The position numbers and the translations under genes were made by a program. Below the pieces are notes generated by a model. That model saw nothing but the letters and a program-made list of their open reading frames with translations, made no database searches and was not told where the DNA came from. A stretch of DNA of 64,000 nt from Acinetobacter pittii (GTDB taxonomy: Bacteria; Pseudomonadota; Gammaproteobacteria; Pseudomonadales; Moraxellaceae): contig NZ_CP139286.1 of the NCBI RefSeq assembly GCF_034067285.1, forward strand, positions 1,302,001-1,366,000, read 5' to 3'. Positions 9,314-18,554 of this stretch are shown here, piece after piece. Within the stretch, counting starts at the first letter, position 1, and each line of letters opens with the position of its first letter.

Positions 9314-10111
9314 ATGAATAGATTTCTAATAACGTCACTTGTATTGATATGTACAACAGGCTTCGCTCACGAACCTTATGTAGCACCTATAGCTTATAAA
9401 ACCGAACAAACCCAAATGCCTGTAATTGCTGGTTATGCTGAAGAAGCATTAAATAGTGAATATGCTTTAAAGGACGCGAAACTTACCGTAATCACACCTA
9501 AAAATGAGCTTAAAACTGTCAACTCAGAAGCTTTGCATAAGTCTGTAAGTGTGTTTGATGTAGAGCTACCTGAAGAAGGTACATATATTGTTCAAACTCA
9601 GGCGAGTTATCCTTTAAAATATGTATATAACCAAAAAGCTTGGCATCTATTTTTTGATTTGCCAGCTGACAAAGCTCCCCCTAAAGCAGAACGTGAATAT
9701 TTGATTCCGACTGATCTTAAAACAAAGACAATTAAAACAGAGCAAGTAACACGTGAGTGGATATTGCAGAGTTATCTTTCTAAAGGAAAAGTTTCAGATA
9801 TTCACCTTCCAAATACACCGATTAAAGTTAGTTTCTCTGTACACCCAAATCAAATTAAAGCTGCTCAACCTGTTAAATTAGCTATCACTGAAAAAGGACA
9901 ACCTTTAGCTTATGCGGAAGTTAATTTAAGAGAAAAGGGTGCAACTAACAAACAGGTTCAGCAGTTTAAGGCAGAGAACAACGGTCAGGTTGAGCTTGTA
10001 TTTCCAAAAACTGGAGAATATCTAGTAGAAGTAACCGCTCCTTTAAATTTGAAATTAAAACCTAAAGATCAGAGCTATACAATTATTAGTTTAAATGTAT
10101 TACCACAGTAG
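9314..10111 (+). CDS. DUF4198 domain-containing exported protein
   Basis: A 265-residue protein with a short signal peptide (cleavage likely after GFAH, about residue 19). The body is beta-rich, with a first half of about 120 residues and an Ig-like second half (about 165-265) with alternating strands such as VKLAITEKGQPLAYAEVNL. This resembles the DUF4198 family of periplasmic proteins often found beside metal-uptake genes. The Fur-box-like element upstream suggests iron-responsive expression, which is an inference. The exact role is unknown. A hairpin terminator follows at 10128. Confidence 0.75.
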   Translation: MNRFLITSLVLICTTGFAHEPYVAPIAYKTEQTQMPVIAGYAEEALNSEYALKDAKLTVITPKNELKTVNSEALHKSVSVFDVELPEEGTYIVQTQASYPLKYVYNQKAWHLFFDLPADKAPPKAEREYLIPTDLKTKTIKTEQVTREWILQSYLSKGKVSDIHLPNTPIKVSFSVHPNQIKAAQPVKLAITEKGQPLAYAEVNLREKGATNKQVQQFKAENNGQVELVFPKTGEYLVEVTAPLNLKLKPKDQSYTIISLNVLPQ

Positions 10112-10127
10112 CTTTTAATGTTTTAAA

Positions 10128-10153
10128 AAATAGACCTTTATGAGGTCTATTTT
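10128..10153 (+). terminator. Terminator after DUF4198 gene
   Basis: AAATAGACCT/AGGTCTATTT stem with a 5-base loop and a T-rich 3' side. Confidence 0.75.
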
Positions 10154-10252
10154 AGGTTTTCATACTTTTTTAACGACTTAAAAAATTTCATAAAATCGTG
10201 TTAATTTTCTACTTTTTTTGAAGATACCAAAATTCATCGTAAATAAAAATAG

Positions 10253-10312
10253 TGAAATAAAATTCATGTTGAGACAAAATAACTAATTTTGTGTTAAAGT
10301 GAATAAAATTCA
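10253..10312. promoter_or_regulatory. MetR-type boxes upstream of metR
   Basis: TGAATAAAATTCA at 10300-10312 is an exact fit to the MetR consensus TGAA-N5-TTCA. A second copy with a six-base spacer, TGAAATAAAATTCA, lies at 10253-10266. Both are within 150 bases of the metR start, which fits autoregulation as known in enterobacteria. Confidence 0.65.
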
Positions 10313-10397
10313 TCAATAAAGATTTGTCGAAAGTTTTGTGGAAAAGTAAAGATGAGCTTTATCCATTTGTAGATAAATCTCTTTTTAGGCTTGGTCC

Positions 10398-11318
10398 ATG
10401 TTAGAAATTCGTCACCTTAAAACTTTAGTTGCTTTACGTGAGCATGGTTCATTAGTTTCGGCAGCTAACGATCTTTGTTTAACACCATCTGCAATTTCCC
10501 ATCAATTAAAAGAATTAGATCATTGGTATGGGGTAGAAGTGGTTAATCGTCGAAGCAGACCTGTTAGCTTTTCTAATGTTGGACAGCGGTTACTGAAGTT
10601 AGCTGATGATGTTTTGCCACAAATTCAGATTACTCACAGTGATATCACACGTATTGTGCATGGGCAGACAGGTAGAATTATTTTTTCATCGGAATGTCAT
10701 AGTTGTTTTGACTGGTTAATGCCTTTGTTAAATCAGTATCGCCAGCAATATCCAGATGTTGATTTAGATTTTGCCTCAGGTTTTGAGGCCAATCCGCATG
10801 AACTTTTACAAAATGCAGAATTTGATTTATTGATTACAGCTGATCCAATTGCTTTAAAAGGAATTGAGTATTTTCCAATTTTTGAATACGAATCACGTTT
10901 AGTCTTATCAAATACTCATCCTTTGGTGCGGGCTGAAAATATTACAGTTCAAGACCTGGCCGAAGAAGTTTTAATTACTTATCCAGTTGATAAACATCGT
11001 TTAGATATTATGTCTAAACTTTTTATTCCTACGAATATTCAGCCTAAGCAAATACGAACAACAGATTTAACCCAAATGCTTATTCAACTTGTTGCAAGTG
11101 GACGCGGTATCGCTGCTTTACCTGATTGGGTCGTAAATGAATATGAACAAAAAGGATGGGTCACAAGTCGTCGTTTAGATTGTGTTTCTCATACAGGTTT
11201 AAGACGAACTTTATATGCAGGTTATCGAACTGAAGAAAAAGAGAAAAGTTATTTTGAAGGCTTTTTAAAGCAGTTGGAAAAGTTCTCTTTAAAACGAAAC
11301 GCCTATTATTCCGGCTAA
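10398..11318 (+). CDS. metR: MetR, LysR-type methionine regulator
   Basis: A 306-residue LysR-type regulator. It has an N-terminal winged helix-turn-helix (residues about 1-60: GSLVSAANDLCLTPSAISHQ) followed by a substrate-binding-fold effector domain. The pattern MLEIRHLKTLVALREHGSL and the length closely match MetR, which uses homocysteine as co-effector to activate metE/metH and related genes. No met biosynthetic gene is adjacent here, unlike the divergent metE-metR arrangement of enterobacteria. MetR-type boxes lie in its own promoter region, supporting the assignment. Confidence 0.9.
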   Translation: MLEIRHLKTLVALREHGSLVSAANDLCLTPSAISHQLKELDHWYGVEVVNRRSRPVSFSNVGQRLLKLADDVLPQIQITHSDITRIVHGQTGRIIFSSECHSCFDWLMPLLNQYRQQYPDVDLDFASGFEANPHELLQNAEFDLLITADPIALKGIEYFPIFEYESRLVLSNTHPLVRAENITVQDLAEEVLITYPVDKHRLDIMSKLFIPTNIQPKQIRTTDLTQMLIQLVASGRGIAALPDWVVNEYEQKGWVTSRRLDCVSHTGLRRTLYAGYRTEEKEKSYFEGFLKQLEKFSLKRNAYYSG

Positions 11319-11343
11319 AACAGTTAATTTAGCCTAAGTATTT

Positions 11344-11369
11344 AAAAAGGTGCTTAATTGCACCTTTTT
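11344..11369. terminator. Bidirectional terminator between metR and UPF0756 gene
   Basis: AAAAAGGTGC/GCACCTTTTT stem with a TTAATT loop between two convergent genes. T runs exist on both strands. Confidence 0.85.
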
Positions 11370-11380
11370 ATTTCGACTTC

Positions 11381-11923
<543 letters not shown>

Positions 11924-12084
11924 TTATTTTTGATAAAAAATCATTGTATATCTATAAATGATAAAGATTTTTAATTTCTGGTTACGCTTGGAAACAATGT
12001 TATATAAATTAACAAGTTAAAAAATTTAGTTTCTTAAAGTTGTGATATAAAAATAGTGATTACTCATGAGTACAGGATAATTTT

Positions 12085-12303
12085 ATGGATATTATAGATA
12101 TTAAGATCAAAGATCAGTTTGACCAGATTCATGATGCAAAAGCGCAACTAAAGAAAAATTTAGTGGAACATGAAAATGAGCCTTTAAAGCTGAGCCAACG
12201 TATTGAGCATATTATTGTTGATAATGAAATTATTTTGCCTACCACTGAATTATTGTTTGAAAGTGAACAAAACGAAAATATTTATCGAGTAGTGGAAGAG
12301 TAA
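12085..12303 (+). CDS. Small hypothetical protein, 72 aa
   Basis: A short hydrophilic, helical, charged protein (many Glu/Asp/Lys; QFDQIHDAKAQLKKNL). ACAGGA lies 8-10 bases before the ATG, supporting translation. It has no signal peptide, membrane segment or recognised domain. The 250 bases before it, after the divergent UPF0756 gene, hold only AT-rich promoter-like DNA. Function unknown. Confidence 0.55.
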   Translation: MDIIDIKIKDQFDQIHDAKAQLKKNLVEHENEPLKLSQRIEHIIVDNEIILPTTELLFESEQNENIYRVVEE

Positions 12304-12405
12304 GAGAGCACCTTAAATCAAATAGATGAAAACAGTAGAGAGTAGTGTTTAGCAAAAAATAGAAACTACGTTAAAATAACAGCTTAGTTCTAATGAGAAA
12401 ACTTC

Positions 12406-13110
12406 ATGCTGCTGGAAAAAATTTTACAATCACAAGGGTTTGGTTCACGTAAATATTGTCAGCAGTTAATAAAAAATGGATCTGTAAGTATTGATGGAGA
12501 GGTTGTAAGTGAACTTAAAAAACAATTCTCTCCTGAAAATTTAGAATTTTCTCTTTTTGGAGAAACTTATCAATATAGAGAAAAAGTTTACCTCGCTTTA
12601 AAAAAACCAAAAGGTTTTGAATGTTCACATCAGCCTCACCATCATCAAAGTGTATTTAGTCTTTTACCGGAAATCATGATTCAACGTGGCGTGCAAGCCA
12701 TTGGCCGTCTAGATCAAGATACCACAGGCTTACTTTTACTTACCGATGATGGTAAATATCTTCAAGCTTTAACCCATCCTCGTAAACATGTCCCAAAGGT
12801 TTATCATGTTACGACTATAGATCCAGTCACACCTGAGCAAATTGAAATGTTGAGTCAAGGCGTAAGTTTGCATCAAGAAAAAGGTGTGTTTGCTGCAACG
12901 GATGTAGAGATATTAGCAACTCATCAATTAACTATGACAATTCATCAAGGTGTTTATCATCAAGTAAAAAGAATGATTGCAGCTGTAGGAAATAAAGTAG
13001 AAGCATTGCATCGCCATCAAGTAGGACAATTGGTTTTACCTGAACTTGAAGATGGAGAATGGGTGTATTTATCTGACCAACAAAAACAGCTCGCTCAAAA
13101 TATTATTTGA
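12406..13110 (+). CDS. rsuA: RsuA, 16S rRNA pseudouridine(516) synthase
   Basis: A 234-residue enzyme with an N-terminal S4 RNA-binding domain (residues about 1-45) and a catalytic domain holding the signature GRLDQDTTGLLLLTDDG, whose Asp is the nucleophile for isomerising uridine to pseudouridine. Length and domain order fit the RsuA/RluB/E/F family. The short C-terminus favours RsuA, which modifies U516 of 16S rRNA, although RluE-type specificity cannot be excluded. Its 3' end overlaps the convergent GNAT gene by 8 bases. Confidence 0.85.
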   Translation: MLLEKILQSQGFGSRKYCQQLIKNGSVSIDGEVVSELKKQFSPENLEFSLFGETYQYREKVYLALKKPKGFECSHQPHHHQSVFSLLPEIMIQRGVQAIGRLDQDTTGLLLLTDDGKYLQALTHPRKHVPKVYHVTTIDPVTPEQIEMLSQGVSLHQEKGVFAATDVEILATHQLTMTIHQGVYHQVKRMIAAVGNKVEALHRHQVGQLVLPELEDGEWVYLSDQQKQLAQNII

Positions 13111-13546
13111 GGAAACAATGAAAAGTTTGGAACTCACTATCTCGAATGAATCCCATTTGTTCATATAAACGATGAGATTCATGGTTGTTACTTTGGGTTT
13201 CTAAACTAATCCGCAATGCATTTTCTTGTTTTGCAAATAAGATTGCTGTATCGATGAGCTGTTTAGCTGAACCTTGACGACGGAAAACGGGTGTAACATA
13301 GACATCATCTAAGATATAGTAAGTTGAACAAGCAACTGAAGAAAAACCTAAATAGAGTAAAATAAAACCCGTAATTTTATCGTCTTTAATATGAATAAAG
13401 AACACACTTTCTCTATTCTCAAAACGTTGTTTAAGGAAGTGAAGAGATTCATTAAAATTAGAAGAGGTCCCATAAAACTGGCGGTATTCATCAAATAAAA
13501 CGGCGAGTTGCTCTAAATCTTCAAAAGTCGCTCGTCTAACGATCAT
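13103..13546 (-). CDS. GNAT family N-acetyltransferase
   Basis: The 147-residue product (MIVRRATFEDLEQLAVLF) shows the GNAT fold, with the acetyl-CoA-binding motif RRQGSAKQLIDTAILFA (Q/RxxGxA) at about residues 85-101 and a final strand-helix TQSNNHESHRLYEQMGFIRD. I chose the ATG at 13546 because AAGGAG lies 6 bases before it. A longer in-frame start at 13570 lies upstream of that ribosome-binding site and has none of its own. The acceptor substrate is unknown. The gene is convergent with rsuA. Confidence 0.85.
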   Translation of the reverse strand: MIVRRATFEDLEQLAVLFDEYRQFYGTSSNFNESLHFLKQRFENRESVFFIHIKDDKITGFILLYLGFSSVACSTYYILDDVYVTPVFRRQGSAKQLIDTAILFAKQENALRISLETQSNNHESHRLYEQMGFIRDSEFQTFHCFLK

Positions 13547-13644
13547 TTGGCACTCCTTGTAACTTATCATTATGTTTTTACAAAGAGAGCATAACGAAAA
13601 AAAGAGCTTTTTGACGTTAAAACTTGTTTATAAATGCAACAGTG

Positions 13645-13953
13645 TTAAGTTTTGTCGCTTTCACCAAGAAGAGCATTCAGTTCTTCAAATAAATCTTCAT
13701 GGTCGTCATCTTCAGCTAAAGTCAAAGGGTTTTGGTTCAATGAAGATGCTTTTGCTTTTCTCAGCTTTAATAATTGTTCCATATTAATATTCTGATTTTC
13801 GATCGCAAAAGGAATAGATTTAGTGAGTACGACCTGTTTGAAAAAAAGTCGTACCGCTTGGGCAGGGGTAATTCCAAGTTGTTTAAAAACAGCAAAAGCC
13901 TGCTTTTTTTCTTGGGAGTCAAGTCGAACCTGATAAACTTCTGTTTTTCGCAT
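13645..13953 (-). CDS. RelB/DinJ-family antitoxin, apparently without a toxin gene
   Basis: This product of about 102 residues starts MRKTEVYQVRLDSQEKKQA and contains a ribbon-helix-helix-like segment (FKQLGITPAQAVRLFFKQVV, residues about 23-42) with the IPF motif after it, which is typical of RelB/DinJ antitoxins. A Leu/Lys-rich middle and an acidic tail (AEDDDHEDLFEELNALL) replace the usual toxin-binding part. The TTG at 13968 could add five residues. Neither start has a good ribosome-binding site. No RelE/YafQ-type toxin follows: the next gene downstream is the GNAT enzyme, and rluA-like lies upstream. Confidence 0.7.
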   Translation of the reverse strand: MRKTEVYQVRLDSQEKKQAFAVFKQLGITPAQAVRLFFKQVVLTKSIPFAIENQNINMEQLLKLRKAKASSLNQNPLTLAEDDDHEDLFEELNALLGESDKT

Positions 13954-14064
13954 GAATAACAAAACCAAATGATTTTTAATTTTTAGGAATTCATTTTAAA
14001 CCATCGCAATGTAATTTCAATGTTTTTTGGCATAAAAAATATTCTTTTTGTCATTACGGTTGCA

Positions 14065-14973
14065 TTACAATGTCAATTCAAACTCAGAATTAAAAGACAT
14101 ACCCTCTTTTGTTAGAGGGTCTATAAATGAAATATGCTTAGCTAAAAGTTGTAAGGGTTCCGAGAAGTCATCTTCAGCTTTGTGCTGAACTATTGGATAA
14201 AATGGATCATTTTTAATCGGGATGCCTAAGTAATTAAGATGCACGCGAAGCTGATGCTGTTTCCCCGTTGTTGGGGTTAAGCGATATTTTGCCCAAATCT
14301 GATTGTGCTCGAGCAGCTCGATATAAGTCTGAGTATTGGCTTTAGCATTTTCTATAACCTGCATAGTATAAAAAGGATGACCTTTATCTAAATGCAAATG
14401 TAAAGTTTGAGGAAAATTTAAATCTTTTTTATAAGGTGCAACAGCCTGATAAATTTTATTAACTTGGCGCTCTGCGAATAGTTGTTGGTAAATACCGCGT
14501 GACTCAACTCGCTTGCAAAATAAAACCACGCCAGCAGTTTCACGGTCTAAACGATGAATAGGGGTTAAAAATTCATTACCTGTTTGTTTTTTTAGACGAA
14601 CTAAAAGTGTTTCTTGAACATATTGTCCAGTCGGGCTAATTGTTAAAAAATGTGGTTTATCGACCACTAATAAATCATCATTCTCAAATAAAATCCGATG
14701 TTCAAATGGAACATGCGGTTCATAGGCAAGAAAGCGATAATAAAAAATATGGGTGTTGCTTACATAGGGACTAGTTAAAGTTAATTTATCCCCATTTGCC
14801 CCATAAATAAGTCCATCTTGAAATCTTTGTTTCCACTCATCTGTTCTAATATGTGCAAAGTGACCACATAGATACTCATAAATCGTTTGAGTATCTTTTT
14901 GCGGAGGAAGATAGACTTGGCTCGCACTTACTCCATCAATCATAGGCGGCAAAAAATCGTTCGGACTAGACAT
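14065..14973 (-). CDS. RluA-family pseudouridine synthase
   Basis: A 302-residue enzyme with the RluA-type catalytic motif HRLDRETAGVVLFCKR (residues about 168-183). The Asp is the catalytic residue. The C-terminal motif GKQHQLRVHLNYLGIPIKND is the family's conserved substrate-loop region. There is no S4 domain, so it resembles the short RluA/TruC branch. A role in rRNA or tRNA uridine isomerisation is certain in type, but the site is not identifiable from sequence. It is divergent from tsaE. Confidence 0.88.
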   Translation of the reverse strand: MSSPNDFLPPMIDGVSASQVYLPPQKDTQTIYEYLCGHFAHIRTDEWKQRFQDGLIYGANGDKLTLTSPYVSNTHIFYYRFLAYEPHVPFEHRILFENDDLLVVDKPHFLTISPTGQYVQETLLVRLKKQTGNEFLTPIHRLDRETAGVVLFCKRVESRGIYQQLFAERQVNKIYQAVAPYKKDLNFPQTLHLHLDKGHPFYTMQVIENAKANTQTYIELLEHNQIWAKYRLTPTTGKQHQLRVHLNYLGIPIKNDPFYPIVQHKAEDDFSEPLQLLAKHISFIDPLTKEGMSFNSEFELTL

Positions 14974-15093
14974 AAGAAAGTATGAATATTTAAGAAAATT
15001 GATATAAAAAAAGCCAACTTCTAGGGCTTAAGTAGGCTTTTAAGGCAGGGCAATGTTATCATATCGATTATTTCGAATCATGTTATGTGTGCT

Positions 15094-15567
15094 ATGTCGT
15101 ATTCATTGAAATTGGTCTTAAATCATGAAGAAGATACTGAGCGTTTAGCTCAAGCTTTGGCGCAGCATGTTCAGTCGGGTGTAATTTATTTAATTGGGGA
15201 CTTGGGCGCGGGTAAAACCACACTTACGCGCTATTTCTTACAGGCTTTAGGTCACAAAGGCTCTGTTAAAAGCCCAACTTATACACTCGTTGAGCCATAT
15301 AAAATTAATGATAAAGAAATTTTTCATTTTGACTTGTATCGCTTGAATGATCCGTACGAACTTGAATTAATGGGAATCCGTGACTATTTAGATATCACTG
15401 ATGCTTTATTTCTGTTTGAATGGCCATCTAAAGGTGGGGATGAAATTCCGCAAGCGGATATCATCATTGACATTCAAAAGTCAGATGATGAGTTGAGCCG
15501 GTTCGTAACATTAACTCTACCAACAAAAAATTTATACCAGACTTTGCAGGAACAGCTTCATGACTGA
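15094..15567 (+). CDS. tsaE: TsaE, ATPase of the tRNA t6A37 threonylcarbamoyl complex
   Basis: TsaE is the P-loop ATPase that, with TsaB and TsaD, makes N6-threonylcarbamoyladenosine at position 37 of ANN-decoding tRNAs. The Walker A motif GDLGAGKTTLTR lies at residues about 36-47, followed by the family motif SPTYTLVEPY and HFDLYRL. Length (157 aa) is normal. An in-frame ATG at 15085 would add MCA. Neither start has a clear Shine-Dalgarno, and I chose the one giving the family N-terminus. The stop overlaps the mutL start by 8 bases, indicating translational coupling. The amiB gene that separates tsaE and mutL in E. coli is absent here. Confidence 0.92.
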   Translation: MSYSLKLVLNHEEDTERLAQALAQHVQSGVIYLIGDLGAGKTTLTRYFLQALGHKGSVKSPTYTLVEPYKINDKEIFHFDLYRLNDPYELELMGIRDYLDITDALFLFEWPSKGGDEIPQADIIIDIQKSDDELSRFVTLTLPTKNLYQTLQEQLHD

Positions 15568-17509
15568 TGAAAAGCTAACAAAACGTCGTATCCATACATT
15601 AGACGCAGCGTTAGCGAACCAGATTGCAGCGGGTGAGGTAATTGAGCGTCCTTCTTCTGTGGTCAAAGAATTATTAGAAAACTCTATCGATGCCGGCGCG
15701 ACTGAACTGATTGTACGAATTGCACAAGGTGGTTCGACTTTAATCGAAATCATTGATAATGGGCACGGTATTCATCCGGATGATTTGGCGCTTGCTGTCA
15801 TGCGTCATGCCACAAGTAAGATTAAAACCGCTGAAGATTTACATGCGATTGTGAGTTTGGGATTCCGTGGAGAAGCCCTAGCTTCGATTGCTGCTGTCTC
15901 AAGATTGACTTTAACCAGTAGCCAAGATGAAAGTGGTATTGGTCACCAGGTTGAAGTAAACGGTACAGCATTTGATCATCAAGAGGTACAAGCTGTTGCA
16001 GCACAAAAAGGTACCCATATTCGAGTTCAGGACTTATTTTTTAATGTTCCTGCACGTCGTAAATTCTTAAAAAAACCAACCACTGAATTTGGTCATATTG
16101 AAGAAATCGTTCGCCGTCTAGCCCTAACACATTTCGATATACGTTTTGTGCTTGAACATAATGATAATATTAGAATTAATTTACCTATAGCAGATAGCGG
16201 AGAACTGCGTTTTCAGCGAGTTCAGCAATTATTAGGTTCGCAATTCGTACAAAATGCATATTGGATGGATGCCGAAAGTATTAGCATGCGTTTATCAGGT
16301 TGGCTTGGTCATCCTTCAGATGCACGTGCACAGGCCGACATGCAATATGTCTATGTGAATGGCCGTATTGTCAAAGATAAAACAATTTCACATGCACTAC
16401 GCATGGCCTATGATGGTATTTTGCATGGTCATCAACATTCATCTTATTTACTTTTCTTAGAAGTTGATCCTGAAAATATCGATGTCAATGTCCATCCGAC
16501 TAAACATGAAATTCGCTTTTTAAATCAAAGAGAAGTACATGAGTTTGTAAGGCATTATACAAAAGAAACTCTAGCGCAATTTCAGACAGCGAGTGCTGAT
16601 CTAGCTCAAGCGATGAAAACGGATGAAAGCTCAGATTACTCGGTACAACCGCAGCCTAAATATCAAGAACAATTTTCATTGCATCGAGCAAATGAAACTT
16701 TAAATCCAGATAATGAAGAACGAACTCATTCTGTACCAACAGAGTTGTTAACCGATTTTAACGCTAGCCGTCCGCAAGCAGTTCAGTATGCAGATCAAAC
16801 ACCCAAATATAATGGTTCTGCTCAATTAAATAATGCTTTAAAAACTTATTTAGCGCCTCTGCGTGACCAACCTGCGAGTTTCTCGATAAATGAAGATATA
16901 GAGCCAGTTGCTAAAGTAGATGAGTTTCCATTAGGGATCGCAATTGCTCAACTACATGGAATTTATATTTTAGCCCAAAATACTGAAGGGCTTATTATTG
17001 TTGATATGCATGCGGCCCATGAGCGTATTTTATTACAGCAAATGAAAAATGCTTGGGATAAACCGGAATTTTGGACATCTCAGCAATTGCTTATACCTAA
17101 AGTGATTTCCATTAGCCGTATGCAAGCTGTTAGGGTTGAGGAATTAAAACCTCAGCTTGAGCGCTTAGGTTTGGAAATTGATTTATACGGTGATGAGCAG
17201 GTTATTGTTCGTGGTGTGCCAGCCATTTTGCAAAAAGCTGATTTTGAAAATCTCATTCCAGAACTTTTAAACGATTTAGATCCGAATGATGAAGCACAAG
17301 GATTACTTCAAAAAAGAGATGAGTTACTCGCTGGAATGGCATGTCATGGGGCAGTGCGTGCACATCGACAACTCAGTCTTTCAGAAATGAACGCTTTACT
17401 TCGTCAAATGGAACAAACCGAATTTGCAAGCCAATGTAACCATGGGCGGCCAACTTGGCGTGCATTTCCATTATCTCAACTAGATAAATTATTTGCTCGA
17501 GGAGAGTAG
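15560..17509 (+). CDS. mutL: MutL, DNA mismatch repair protein
   Basis: A 649-residue mismatch-repair matchmaker linking MutS recognition to strand incision. The GHKL ATPase motifs are clear: ENSIDAGA, DNGHGI and GFRGEAL within the first 105 residues. There is a long variable linker (about 340-450), then the C-terminal dimerisation domain. That domain carries DMHAAHERILLQQ, ACHGAVRAH and CNHGRPTW, which resemble the metal-binding endonuclease motifs of MutL proteins in bacteria without MutH, with the last Glu of the first motif replaced by Gln. It is co-transcribed with tsaE and miaA (6 bases to the next gene). Confidence 0.96.
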   Translation: MTDEKLTKRRIHTLDAALANQIAAGEVIERPSSVVKELLENSIDAGATELIVRIAQGGSTLIEIIDNGHGIHPDDLALAVMRHATSKIKTAEDLHAIVSLGFRGEALASIAAVSRLTLTSSQDESGIGHQVEVNGTAFDHQEVQAVAAQKGTHIRVQDLFFNVPARRKFLKKPTTEFGHIEEIVRRLALTHFDIRFVLEHNDNIRINLPIADSGELRFQRVQQLLGSQFVQNAYWMDAESISMRLSGWLGHPSDARAQADMQYVYVNGRIVKDKTISHALRMAYDGILHGHQHSSYLLFLEVDPENIDVNVHPTKHEIRFLNQREVHEFVRHYTKETLAQFQTASADLAQAMKTDESSDYSVQPQPKYQEQFSLHRANETLNPDNEERTHSVPTELLTDFNASRPQAVQYADQTPKYNGSAQLNNALKTYLAPLRDQPASFSINEDIEPVAKVDEFPLGIAIAQLHGIYILAQNTEGLIIVDMHAAHERILLQQMKNAWDKPEFWTSQQLLIPKVISISRMQAVRVEELKPQLERLGLEIDLYGDEQVIVRGVPAILQKADFENLIPELLNDLDPNDEAQGLLQKRDELLAGMACHGAVRAHRQLSLSEMNALLRQMEQTEFASQCNHGRPTWRAFPLSQLDKLFARGE

Positions 17510-17515
17510 TTTTAC

Positions 17516-18460
17516 ATGTCAAATCAATTGCCCGTCATCAATTTAATGGGACCAACTGCGAGCGGGAAAACCGCTTTGGCATGTGAATTATATGAGCGTG
17601 GAAATTTTGAACTAATTTCTGTTGATTCCGCACTCGTCTATAAAGATATGGATATCGGTACTGCTAAGCCAACGCGTGAAGAACAAGCGCTCTATCCTCA
17701 TCACCTCATTGATATTATTACTCCTTTAGAAGTCTATTCAGCTGCTCAATTTGTTGAAGATGCCTGTAAATTAATTGATAACATGCATTCGCGTGGGAAA
17801 ACTCCTATTTTAGTAGGAGGGACAATGCTGTATTTCAAGGCATTATTAGAGGGCTTGTCTGGTAATTTGCCAAGCGCAGATGCAGAAGTTCGAGCTGCAA
17901 TTGAAGAGAAAGCTCTAAATGAAGGATGGCAGGCAGTTTATGATGAGTTGGTTTCTGTAGACCCAGACGCGGCTATAAAGTTTAATGTGACTGATAAGCA
18001 ACGGATTATTCGGGCTTTAGAGGTTTATAAAATAACGGGCGAACCAATTACTAAATTACAGGCAGAACAACCAAAAAACGTACCATATCGATACATATTT
18101 CATAACTATGCTTTGCTTCCAGATCGGGTAGAATTACATCAACGCATTGAGCAAAGATTAAGCAAAATGTGGGATATCGGTTTTTTGAGTGAAGTTGAAT
18201 CTCTAATTGAAAAATACGATTTAGATGAAAATTTACCCTCAATGCGTTCAGTGGGTTATCGACAAGCACTAGAATTTTTATTAAAAAGTGACTTAAGTCT
18301 CAAAAGTAAACGTGAAATGGAGGATAAAGCTTTATTTGCAACACGACAACTTGCCAAACGTCAATATACGTGGTTACGTTCTTTGCAAGAAATACACGAT
18401 TTTAAAACTTACTTGACGATAAAGCAGGCGAAAGAAGACTTGCGAAACTCTTATGGATAA
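17516..18460 (+). CDS. miaA: MiaA, tRNA dimethylallyltransferase
   Basis: MiaA transfers a dimethylallyl group to N6 of A37 in tRNAs reading UNN codons. The 314-residue protein shows the P-loop [11 protein letters not shown] at residues about 12-22, then [31 protein letters not shown] and [13 protein letters not shown], all family signatures. It starts 6 bases after mutL and sits before hfq, the conserved mutL-miaA-hfq order of gammaproteobacteria. Confidence 0.97.
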   Translation: MSNQLPVINLMGPTASGKTALACELYERGNFELISVDSALVYKDMDIGTAKPTREEQALYPHHLIDIITPLEVYSAAQFVEDACKLIDNMHSRGKTPILVGGTMLYFKALLEGLSGNLPSADAEVRAAIEEKALNEGWQAVYDELVSVDPDAAIKFNVTDKQRIIRALEVYKITGEPITKLQAEQPKNVPYRYIFHNYALLPDRVELHQRIEQRLSKMWDIGFLSEVESLIEKYDLDENLPSMRSVGYRQALEFLLKSDLSLKSKREMEDKALFATRQLAKRQYTWLRSLQEIHDFKTYLTIKQAKEDLRNSYG

Positions 18461-18554
18461 AGCAAAATTTGCACACTGTCTTTTTATAATTTTTAGTTGA
18501 AAAATAAAGATAGTTTTTTTGCGCTGATTTAAAAATTTTTTTTTGGAGTTAAAA

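Noticed and set aside
15003..15040. AAAAGCC/GGCTTTT hairpin between the rluA-like gene and tsaE as a terminator
   Set aside because: Both neighbours are transcribed away from it, so there is no transcript to end. It may be a promoter-region fold only.
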